A DNA stretch of 64,000 nt. Origin: Brachypodius melanocephalos. Its lineage: Eukaryota > Chordata > Aves > Passeriformes > Pycnonotidae. Position numbers and translations under genes: made by a program. A model generated the notes under the pieces. The model was not told where the DNA came from. It made no database searches and worked only from the letters and a program-made list of their open reading frames with translations. The stretch spans positions 1,016,730 to 1,080,729 of the forward strand of contig VZSR01000245.1 of NCBI GenBank assembly GCA_013398615.1, read 5' to 3'. Positions 1 to 12,100 of this stretch are shown here, in pieces; positions within the stretch are counted from its first letter, which is position 1, and every line of letters begins with the position of its first letter.

Positions 1-108
1 ACTGAGGCACAGACTGCCAAGGGAAACATCACTCTCAAAAGTCTGCCAGTCATGCCAGTCACAGAGAGATCAGTGAAGAACTTTTGACAGAACAGCCAAT
101 TTGCTCAC

Positions 109-156
109 CTGGCCATAGGAGCTGCTGCTGCTGCTGCCTGAGAAGCTTGGTCCACC
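109..156 (-). CDS. Reeler gene tail exon 19 (48 nt), last in window
   Basis: Encodes GGPSFSGSSSSSSYGQ after ttgtcttag, donor CAG|GTGAGC. Five successive AGC codons make a short trinucleotide run. Phase 0. The gene continues past base 1. Confidence 0.78.
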
Positions 157-3100
157 CTAAGACAAGGACACCATTTGGTTACTTCCCTTTCAGTGAGGGA
201 TCCAGCCTGCATTAGCAACAGCAGCAACTACACCCTAAAGCCATGCAGGGCAGCATGCAGAGCCAGCCATCTTCGGGCTCTCTGAGCATGTTGAGTGTGA
301 TGATTCCACACACTGCGATTCCAGATCAATAAGTAGCACGTGCATAAATGTTAAATGTGAGAATAGAAACTTCAGAGGAAACTGTCCTTTAAAGTTCAGA
401 TTCTGAGGAACTGCTAAGTGCCTTTACAGTGCCACAGCGCTTCATTTCTGAAATGCTCTATTCTGACTGGTGACTGCCTGATGCTTACCTGGCTATAGGA
501 ACTGCCACCTTGAGGTCTGTAGACCTGTAAGGAGGGTAAGAAGATTTTTGTAAACAAAGCTGTATTGTCTTAGTACAGCAGCAACAGAAAAGTCCATTTC
601 CTATTAAAGTTCCCCTGTACTATGTTCTTTTTTGGCTTCATGGTATTTCAGTGGTACAAACCAGAATCAAAGACCAATCAGAAACATCAAAAAGGTAAAA
701 AAAGTGCCAATACCCTGAAGCCCAGTTACAGGACAGGCTCCTACAGAAAAGCTCAACACATTTCAGCAACAAACTCTCACCTGGCCATAGGACTGGCTGC
801 CTTGGGAACCCTTTAAATAAAGAGAAGATAATTAACACCTTGACAAGGAGGCTTCTTTAAAGAGCATGTTATTTATACCAATACAGCTGCATGGGGATTT
901 TTCAGAAAGCACAAAGGAGATAGAGCAGTCTGGTAACAGCCCTGCCATTGATTGTCCTATTCTCATCAGAAGCCATGATGGCCAACCTTGTGCATATTGA
1001 ATATTCATGCTGTTGAATAGTGACCTCCCTGTGGCCCTGATCCCCAAAAGTCATACCTACCCTTCTGAAACAGTTTTCTGGTTGCATGTATTGCTATAGA
1101 GAATATTGACAGACTTTTGCATCCCTCCTACCCCCAGCTCCAAGAGGAGGAAGATCCAAAGAGCCTTTATACTTGAGTTCATACTAAGAATATTCTCAAG
1201 CTTTAGTTTGCAATAATTTATGATGCCATTGTGTGAGTGTTTTCCAAAATTCCCTCACTTTTTTTTTTCCACACAGGTAGCTTTATCTTCATGGCTTTAA
1301 GCAATGCTGGAAGACATTGCACATGGTTCCACGATTATGATTTTTTGTTATTCTTGATCTGGCTCAGCAACTACTCTTTACAACTTTTGCAATTTGAAGT
1401 CTAACATGCATGGGCTCTGAATCTAGCAGGGTGTGGTGTGGTGATGAGCCTAGACTTGCTTCCTCTCAGGGCCATGACCTTTATGCTCTGAGTGGAATAC
1501 ACTCATTTCGTGTCAACCCATCACACATGGAAATGCATTAGTGAGCATCACACACAAAGACATTGGAACATCAATATCAGATGGTATTTTCAGGAGCAAA
1601 AGCCAGTGAAATAGAAACACCTCCACCTGTGAAATCCATTTTTAAATGCAGAAAATAATTTATTCCTAAGTTGTGCTAGCCCTGTTTAAGTGAAGTCTAC
1701 AGGAGTATTTATAACACTTTTAAAGTTTACTTACCTGAATATAAGTACTGCTGCTGGTTTGCTGTTTTTGTCCACTCTACCCAGGAACAAAAAAAAAGGT
1801 TTTTTATTTTTAAGAGGAATTGCTTATGTGCTAAGCCATTTCAAGAAGCAACTCTATCCTTCTATCTACTAGACAGTTTGAAAGCCACAAAGAGTTCACT
1901 ATACATTTTCTTGCTTTATACCATCTCTATGTGCTATAAAATGTATATAAAAATCCTACACAAATAAAGTGTTAAAAGTATTTATATATCTTGATATTAT
2001 TTTCTTAATGAAAATTAATTGTATATACATCTTTGTGTCATGTTGTAATATTTGGAGTTAAAATAATTCTGCCTTTCAAATGTACCTCACAAATTACCTT
2101 AAACTCCTATCTATTTGTATTCACATTTGACTGATTTATTTATTAATAACTACAACAAACTTTTGACAAAGGCTTTGCCAAAACAAAAATTGAAAAATCC
2201 AGTTACAATTTAACGTAAGGAAAAGCCACCGCAAAAGAATTTGATTCCCACAAATATATGTGGATTATGAGAATATTTTTAATATATTTACACGTTGAAA
2301 ACGGTTAACCTGCAGAATCAAAACACTATGCATTTAAAGTCAGACATAAACTAACAAGGAAATCTTATTCCTTTCTTTGCCAGCATTCATCACTAGTCAT
2401 GGAAGACAATAATGCTATACATTTTGAAAGCAATGGTTTTGGAATGACAAATTTCAGCTGGGGTGATCTGCTACTGATCTTTCAATAAAAGTGAGAATTT
2501 GTTGTCATAGTCTGATGGACTGGCATCTAATGGATTGACTAGCCATCATTCTAGAATTCCATCCTCCTTCCCAAGCAGACCAATAGAGTCAAGTTTTGCC
2601 AATTTTGAGAGCACAATGGAATTTGTACACAGAGGTTTTCATATTTTTTAAGTGTAGAAAACAGCTGCAATACTCTTTATTCAGCTAGGATATCCCCTTT
2701 GCTGTAGTCACAGAATTGCCCTATTCCACTAGTGTGTGGATATCTAAGATATCTCGAAGTTATCCACACTTATTTCTTCCTTAAGAGACAGGAAATATTA
2801 CTCAGTTTACAAAGACAAATCTTCATTTAAAGCTCAAGTATAACAGAGAAAAAAAATGTCTACCTGTACTATGATCCTTGTGGCAGAGCTTCCCAAACTC
2901 TGAAAAAAAAATCCAGAAACCAAGGAACATAATGTAGCACATTTAATTGAGTTGTTTAATGCAATGCACTTAAACAGAAAATACTAAGTTGAAGCTTTTA
3001 GTTTGTGAGAATAAAGAGAAAGGTCATATGGATGATGTAGTGTGTATCAGCTCTTAACACCCAGCATTAAGCTAGTTTGTTCTCTGTTCTGAAGGCTTGG

Positions 3101-6100
3101 GGAGGGCAGACTGGCCCTACTAAGTAATTTTCTACTCTTACATCTTCTGTGGAGAGCAGCAGAGCACAGGTTTCTGCACCACCTTTCTGCACTGCCAGTC
3201 AGCTTGGCTTTTCCGAATGCGGGGAGGGAAACTGAGAGACATCATCACCCCTCCAGCCTGTCCCACTGTCACCTGCACTGCACATCCATCCACACATACA
3301 AATCCACTTCCTCATCCAGGCAATTTTTGCTGAACTCTGGGGCATGAGGGACAAGTGTGGAAGAGTAGCACACACCATCCTGAGACTACTGGTTTGATCC
3401 CATAAGACCCCATTCCTATAGTATCCCATGATGCTATAGGAATCAGAAGAAAAAATATGCTTACCTGAGGGAAGGTGTGACGCTGCAAAGAAACAGAAAT
3501 TTTATTTATTTTACACAAGGGTTTGCCCAAACAGAATATTGCAGCAGAGAAAGGGGAAAATGGCCCTTATATTTCAGATGCATTACATAGTGGAATGTGA
3601 AAGAATGATGTAAAAAGGATGACATAGAATAAATGCATCTTAACCTTAATTCAGGTTAGAGCAATATGTTCTGTTAGAAATTAAACAGCTATAAAATATT
3701 ACATTATAAAAGTTCACTTCAAGCACCTGAAGGCTAAACTTAGTTTTAGTTCAAAGTAAGCAGAGTGGAAATGTAATAATTTAAAAATGAGGATGGAAGT
3801 GAACTTACAGAAGAAAATTGCAATAGAAACAGAAAATCAAACTATTCAGGAACACAGAGCCTGCCTGCATACATGGAGAGACCTGGTGTCTAGAGCTGAT
3901 CCATTGTCTCTGCAAGTATTAACAGCAATCACAGAACCAGGTTTGTACCTATCTTATAACCTGCCTTCCCTGAAGATAACTATACACACAGGGTAAATCC
4001 TGCCTGCCAAAATATTGTCTCCAGGAATATTTCTGAAAAATTAAAAATGGAGGTATTTGAAAGCTCTTTGGATTAAAATTATTTGTGGAGAAAATGTGTA
4101 ATGTAGAGAAAAATAGCTTACCACAGGTGGAAAAGGGTTGCTGTTGGCAACGACCACTACCTGTGGAGAAATCAGAGGGAGCTCTTTACTTGCCATAGAG
4201 ATTATTTAAGTTGTTAAATATGTCAGAAAAATGAAGAATATTAAATTTTTAAATTTATAAACTTTGATAATAATGCTATGGAAGATTCCTTTTATAAAAT
4301 AACATTTTTATTAAAAAAATAATGAACATTACCAAGCAAATAAATAAATATATATATTTATACATAGTTTACATGAGAGTATAAGCAGATAAATTATTTG
4401 CCCCAAACCACATTCAGCTGTAGAGACAGAAGCAAGATTTCATGCCTTGTACCATATCTATTGGCCTGAATTGTGTGCCCTTTTTGATCCTCAACTTTCC
4501 ACCCCAAACTAGAACATCAACTAGACATTTGTCTTTATTCAGTATTATGCTAAAAAAAGACTTGATATTGCGTTCATTCAAAAAAAGCTTAAGCCAAATG
4601 CAATAATTGCATTTTCTGCTATGTTGTTTTCTCATTAGAAGCTGTCCTCACCTCTAAGAACCAAACCAAATCAAATAATATGAATAAATCCGGGCTAAAA
4701 CCTTGAAGAGTCTTGGCTGAAATTACAGGAGTCATGCTTAGATATAACTGTAAGAATTCTTTTCCCATTGAAGAGGAATGCTTACCTTCTTACTGGAATC
4801 TGAACTGCTTGAAGGCACAGACTGTAAAGAACACAGAATTTATTTGTTGCTTAGGTAAATGTATGGCAAATTAACTACAGCACCATTCTCCACAAGAATA
4901 TTACAGCTATCATGATACTCCTGAAGTACCAAACAAAGTAAGAGTTTGAAGAAAAATATGAATGTGTTGGCAGTTAATAAATGAACAACTGCAATAAATC
5001 AACTGGTTTAAAAATTTTTTAAAGCCCAATTAAATTAAACTAAATCTCTGTTATACAGAGAAGTGTACAAAAGCTGAAAATTTCATCAAATTGGAAGTTT
5101 GTAAGAAAATAAATCTATTGGTGTGAAAAAAAAATTAAGCTCTTGTACCTTCATCCAAGAAAACCAACCCAGATTCCAGAACCCATCTGCTGAATTTAAA
5201 AACCCTACCATTGCAATAGAATCAGGAGAAACTGGGATATATATGTCAAAACAAGATAAATTATTTAAATGAAGCATAAAATAATGTGCAGTGATGTTTT
5301 GCATTTCATCAACCAATAAGTAGAACTGCATAAGAAAAAGCCAAAAACCCACTTTTAATTCTAAGTAACCATCAGAGAAAGCACTGACTTTTGGAAAAGC
5401 ATAATAAAAGTGACTGGTGTCCATTTATACAATAAATATAATTGATTTTTGGTGGAAAATGGAAGTAGGGATATAGCAACAAACACCAGATATGTAATTC
5501 ATCTGATGAAGTTATTTCCAGATATGATCATTATTCAATCATTTGATAAGAGTTTACCTTTATCCCCTTCCACAAATTTAATTGTTGTTTGGTAAATTTG
5601 AGCATAACTGCTTAGCTTTTGAATACCTTATGAAGCCAGAAACCTGTTGGGAAACACATTTACCTGGCCATAAGTAAGACCACTGCCAGAGGATGCAGTC
5701 TGAAATAAAAATATAAATCAGGTATTTATTTACGCAATAACTTGCTAATTATTAATTTGTTTTCAAGTGAAAATGAAATAAATTAGATGGACAATAGAAA
5801 TTTCTCTACTAACTAAAGAATGAATATGCAAAGACTGTAAAAGAAACCCTAATAATATTCCACAATATGCAATATCCAAAGACAATAATTTTGCCTGATG
5901 AAAAGCATTACGCAGTAAGAATTCTGACATTTTGGTAGGGAAACAAATTAAGAGTTTCTAATAGGTGATATTATGTATCACCTATGTGTACATATACACC
6001 TTAAAACATAAATGATTGGGCTTTGTGCAACTGGCAATGTAAAACTTTTTAATTTGGGGTTTTGATCTCAGAACAATACCTCAAGCTAACACTGTTTTCC

Positions 6101-9100
6101 TGAATATATTTAGGAAGACTTCATTAGCTCTAAAGAAGAGAATCAAATGCAATTTTAATAAGAAGATGAGTTAAGAAGCGTAGTAGGAGACAATCAGTAA
6201 AAAATCTATAACCAGCTTACATCTCTGCAGGCTTGTTGGCTATATGCACCAGCAGCACCTCCCTAAGACAAAAAAAATAAACCTGTTATTTCTCATCAGT
6301 ATTTTCTATTTGTGAAAGAGACATCCACATGAACATTCATTAAATAATGCCATTGAGAGCTAGGAGTTACTATGATTATAGTTATGCTGGGACAAAAAAG
6401 AAAATGTAAAAATAGTGCTTACAGGGACACATCCACTCTTGCTTATTGTGTAGACTACTCCACCCTGAAATAAAAACAGAAGTCAGTTATTTCCATATAA
6501 AAAACTCAAATGGGTAAAACAGAGAAAAACCCAGTGCCATGCTGTTTATGGCATGAAACACTGTGCAGCTGACAATGTGTATGTGCAAACAAAGGATAAG
6601 CAAGTAAAGAGGTTACCAGTTCACTGGCACTGCCTGTAATTTAGTGTGAGACATTAGTCATCATCTGTATTTCATATAAATTATATCAGCTTGTCACTGG
6701 TCATGAAATCTTTCAAAATTTTACAGAATGGCTCATATTTTATAAAAAAAATAGTAACTTCAAGTAGTTATAAGACAAGATGAGAAACTCAACTCTTAGA
6801 AAGGAATATGTATTAAATATTAAAAAATACAAGGAAGAAAAACAGGTTTTAGCATATATATCAAAATAACTTGTGTTTCCCTGTATCTGGTAATTCAAGC
6901 AGTAAAGATTGAAGAAATGGAATATTACCAGATAATTTACTAATAAATATAACTACTTGTAAGTAGTAAGAAATGTGTCCTTGATAAGCTCAGTTCAAGA
7001 AACTGGAGACATACCAGAAAGTTTCTAAGAGTTAAAGAGAAAATAGATGCATTAATGGTAGTGGACATAGTCAGCTAAAAACCAAGTACATATTGCTGTC
7101 ATTAAGGAAGCAAAAGTGGTGACCATGCAGACATGCATACCCTAGAAGTTTTCAAAGGCTAACTAGACAGTGATATCCCCAAATTTTCAACTGCAGATAT
7201 AGTCTGCTGTTAAAAACAATATAGACAATAAACTAGAGCAAGCTATTGAGTTCCACAGAGTGGAGGTAGTTGAACTTAGCCCAGATACAAGCATACTCTT
7301 TGCTGGCTGAATCCCTCTGCCATTCTGGGTTAGCTAACAGAGAAGATATTTCAGTACACTATTAAATCACCTCACCACTCTGTAGTTACAGAATTTTAGT
7401 CATTCAAGGTTACTGAAGGAAAACATACAAGTGCTGGAATTTAGGAGTCATACCTGACTGCCTGAATAGCTGCTCTGAGAGGAAGAGGAAGCAGAAGGTC
7501 CAACCTGCAAAGAAACCAGACTGGTATTTATTATCTTGCTGAAAAATTATTTTTATATAAGTGATTTTCCGGAGATAAAGTTCTACTTGGTGGGAAAAGG
7601 AAGAATCCACAAAGTAGTTTTCATGACTTAATTCCACCAACTGATGCTATTAAAATTATTTCAGAGATCTTTCAAGACAAATAATCAAAACTGTGCCAAT
7701 CCAGCTGTTATAAATAACATAATCCTGCTGCTTGCATCCTTTTTTCTCTGACCTTATACACTTGATATCCATCATTGAGGAGGAGATCTACATCATCACA
7801 ATCATTAAAAAGTAGATAAGAGCTTTTTACTAATATAATATAATCACTAGCATATTTGCTGTAAAAAAAAACAAAGAAGGAAAAGAGGCTTATTCACTGA
7901 GCTGCCAGTGACAGTTTTCAAAGCAAAAAAAAAATCAAATTACTATATTTTATATCTGGATCTTTTCAAAAGGCAAGGTTTCAGAGCTGTTGAAATAAGT
8001 AAACTTGAACAGCAAGAAAACACTAAGAATAAAGAGTAAAAAGAGAAAAAAGAAAACTTCTGTTACAGAGCTACTTCAGATTAGAGGAGAGAATCTGCAG
8101 AAGAGAACGGTAACAAGGCTGATGACCCTTTAGACAGCTTTGGGTTTTTAATCAACAAAGACAAACTAACAAAAAGAAAATTAAATCGAGTGACAAGGGG
8201 GATAAAGACATTTCTAGAAGCAACTTATGACTAGGCCTTGAGATCTTGGGCAGTTAACAGCATGTCAATGTCTTTGGAGAAAGAGTATTTACCATGATGC
8301 ATCGGCCTGTTGAGTAAGTCCCTCCACGCTGCAAAAGAACACAGGTTCCAGTTACTGTTTATTGACTGGTGTAAAAATATCAAATTACTATAAACAGGAA
8401 ATCAACTGAATTCACACTGATGGTCTGAGTGAAGAAATCAAGTATTTCATTGTTGACAATGTATTACACATTTTAACAATCTCATCTGCAAACTGATGTT
8501 AACTAATTTTAAAAAATACATTCAAAACTGAATACAAAAATGGAAGCATAAATGAAATCTTGCTAGGAAAGTAATTTAAGTGGTACAATAGATTCTTCAT
8601 GCTACAAGTAGGACCAGTAGGAGAAGAATTCTAAAACTGAGGTAAGTGAAAATTCAGAAATTGAAGGAAAATTGCTCTTACCTTGTTACATTCTAATTCT
8701 ATCATAAGCTGTGGGGGGAAAAAAAGAGGAAGCATTTACAAATTATCTACTGAAAAAAAGAAAAGGCAACTTCTTATAGGAAACAGAAAATACATTGGTG
8801 AAGTGAGAGACTTAAGACAGGTGTTCATTCTTAGTTATATCAAAATAAATAAATCAGCACATAAATCAGTGCTGCTGCAGTCCAATACAGTACATTTGGG
8901 GAGATTGTACTTGAGCTGCCAATGTTTAATATGTTTCATATAAGCATAATTCTTAGCAAAAAACCCCCTTACCAACTCCTTTCAAGAATGTGCTACAGTT
9001 ACAATTCCCAGGGGCTGAGGCAGCAATTAAGAACAGCACTGTACATCAGAAGTACAGTACAGTTCTCCTTATAATCGATTTTCATTTCTTTTTTTTCTTT

Positions 9101-12100
9101 AAGACATGTATTGTTTTGATAACTAGATTATTGCTTTCCTCATTTCTGTGGAAGAAAAATAATATTTACTTTTATTTTCATCATTTTAATAAGAGAATTG
9201 GGAAGTTAAATTAAAATTATTGAAAATATCTGATGATTTTGGCCATCTTAGTTAATGAATAAATGATAAGTGTATGTCTTGTATCAAGCCAAAATACTTT
9301 GATTACTGTATTAATTTCTATAATTCAAATGCACTAAAACATACCTTCCTTTTACTTTTTCCTGTCGCATTAACTGACTCAGAATGCGTAGGTGTGAGAG
9401 TTTTGCTTTGAATTCCAACCCAAAACTTCTCTAGATTTTGAACAACAGTTGCACTAGAAAGAAAACAAAATAATTTATTTTCTATCAAAGTATTACCATC
9501 CAGCATAATTTTGAAGATAACTAAAACAGAGGTTAAGAACAAGCAGAAGAGGAATAGACACAGTTTGCCTCCAGTGAGGAGCATTGGCTCCAGTGTCCAT
9601 AAGAATTGTCCCACATGCTCTGACAATCTGTTTCTGTGATGGTGACCTGATTCTCATGGCAATAACCAGTGGAAGCAATTGTGGGTTTGGATTCTTTTGC
9701 CTGTTCTTGGTATTCCTCAAGATTTAATGAAGCAAGACAAAGAAGGCCCTATCATAGATCGGCACTTCAAAAAATACAAGCTATCAAATATTTAGGTATT
9801 TTCCAACATACTTGAATCATGCATTTGTTAGAGTAGGTGGTGTTTTTACAAGCTTAACATCTGCAAAAAATACAGTAGTAAAAGTCAGCTAAATAAGTTT
9901 TCTCCTGTTTTCAGAAGTTAGTTCATAGGTCATACACTTATGTTAAAATTGATATTAGAAGTATTTACATCAAACTACTATTATTCAACTGTTCAAAATC
10001 AAGAAAGGTGTAACTGAATAGAGTCTGAATTTCATTTTTTCGGGGATGGAGTTATATTCATATTTTGTTGCTGTTGTAATTAAAGAATTCAAAGTGTAAA
10101 AAATGGCTACTTGAAGATCCATTAATACCATTATGCTTAATGCAATTATTTACAAAAATTAAGATCTTAGGACATTAAAGTTGTATCTTGAAATAGAAAT
10201 CATATTATTTAATGAACATAGTGTGAAATGGCAAACTATGAACAAACTGTGATGGACAAGAATATCTGAAACAGCAACACAGGTTTGTCTCAACATGGAA
10301 ATAAAATTTCAAGGCAAGAAAAAAAAAAGGACTATTTACATAAATTGAAGCTCTCTAACATCCTTTGGAGCAATCCATGTTGTTGTAACCTTCTGTTTCA
10401 CATCAGAATTAGCATGACTTACTGCTGAATTCTGCAATTAAAAAGAAATATATAATTATATAAGATGCAAGAGTAACTTTTACTTGTATTATTACAGAAA
10501 CTGTCTCTACTATAACAGGTAACACTGATGTCCTCCTACAAAGAGCCATAAAATTTCTACATTAGGTTCATACCACATATAAAGGATAGATAGAGATCTT
10601 GAGAAAACCTGACCTTTTAACTCTACTGGTGAAATAGCTTTGCTCTATGGTCTCTGTTTCTGTTTTTTAAAAGAAACCCAAGCTTCAGTAAGAATTCCAA
10701 AGGCAGCACACATACCGTCACGTTATGACATTCCACGCCTTTAGTGTTTGGATCTGTAATTTTAAAAGTACCAACAGGAACATCTCCATCTATTTCTCGA
10801 GCTTGTAGATTAAATCCTTTAAACCCAGCATCTTCAAGTGCTTCCAGAGTTACTGTGAAAAGAGGCATTTTGAGAACAGTAGAACTAAAACTAAAAGTAC
10901 CACTATAACTACCTGTTTACCATGTAATTTGCTTCACTCCAAGACACAAGATTGCATTGTGCAGAAATTACATTAAGCCCTGTACAATTCTAAAAAACCA
11001 TTTAAAACACTTTTCTTAATTATAAGGACAATGACAATAAAGGCAAAGGAAAAAAAATGGAAAGGCACTTCTTTGTAAAATAACATGAAATTTATGATTT
11101 ACTGACAATTTCAAAAGGAGTTCTGCTCTACCAAATGAGGAATGGCCCTGCTGACCAAAAGGTTATTTATTTTCTGTCTAATTAGGCCTACAAAGTCAAA
11201 ACTGCTACAGGAGAAAGAGAATTGCATTTCTTTCTACCTCTGTTTTAAAAGAAAATATTAGTTTTTGCATAAGGCTGAAATGCAGAAACATTTTTTATGT
11301 ATTACAACTTTCTTTAGAAAGATAGAAGCTGCAGTTTGGCTTCCATGTTCTACATTAAATATGAAAAGTTAATAATTATGTGAGCTAATCAATTTTGTTA
11401 CTGAAGGAGCTCAGAAAAATGTGGTAGAGACCAGTCTCCTGCTTTTTTTTTTCTCAAAACTGAAATTAAATTTCAATAGGCATAACCAAGTTTTCTATGA
11501 CTATTGTAACTTTTCTCTGTTAATTCCATTATTAGGGACTTTGGCAAACAAAATTAGAATAATGGTTTATGAACAGAGATGTCTCTCATCATTAAAAACA
11601 AGGGCAGATGAACTGGGAATGACACAAAAATCCGGGCAAAGACCAATCATACCTTGATAATTTAGTACTTCCAAACATCTGCATAATTAGCCTTCCAGTC
11701 TGTCATCAACTTTCAGTCCTAATTCACTACTTTTCCCCAGGTCTCCCAGAAGCAATGACATGGAGCCCTTGAATGCAGAGCTAAATGGAGCAAGGATGAC
11801 CTGGAGCAGTGGCACATGGCATGTCACAGTGAAACTGCAACAGACTCAGTGGAAGGGGACCTAGTGTGGCTCCCTGACACCATGAACTGGGTGCTTACAG
11901 TTGGGAGCACGAAAAAAGTATGGCTAAAAAAGCCATGATTAGGGGGAAAAGGGACAAAAAGGGCAAGGTTAGTAGCATCTGAGATTCAATATCTTTGTCA
12001 TGATAAATCTCATTTAACTTGCTGAACAGTCTGCATATACTTAAGTCCATTCACCATTTTTATGTCAATTGAATTTTAAATATTTAAAGAGTATTTACAG

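Noticed and set aside
5560..5585. Donor-like GGATAAAG|GTAAAC on the minus strand, considered as another tail exon
   Set aside because: No suitable acceptor lies within micro-exon distance upstream.
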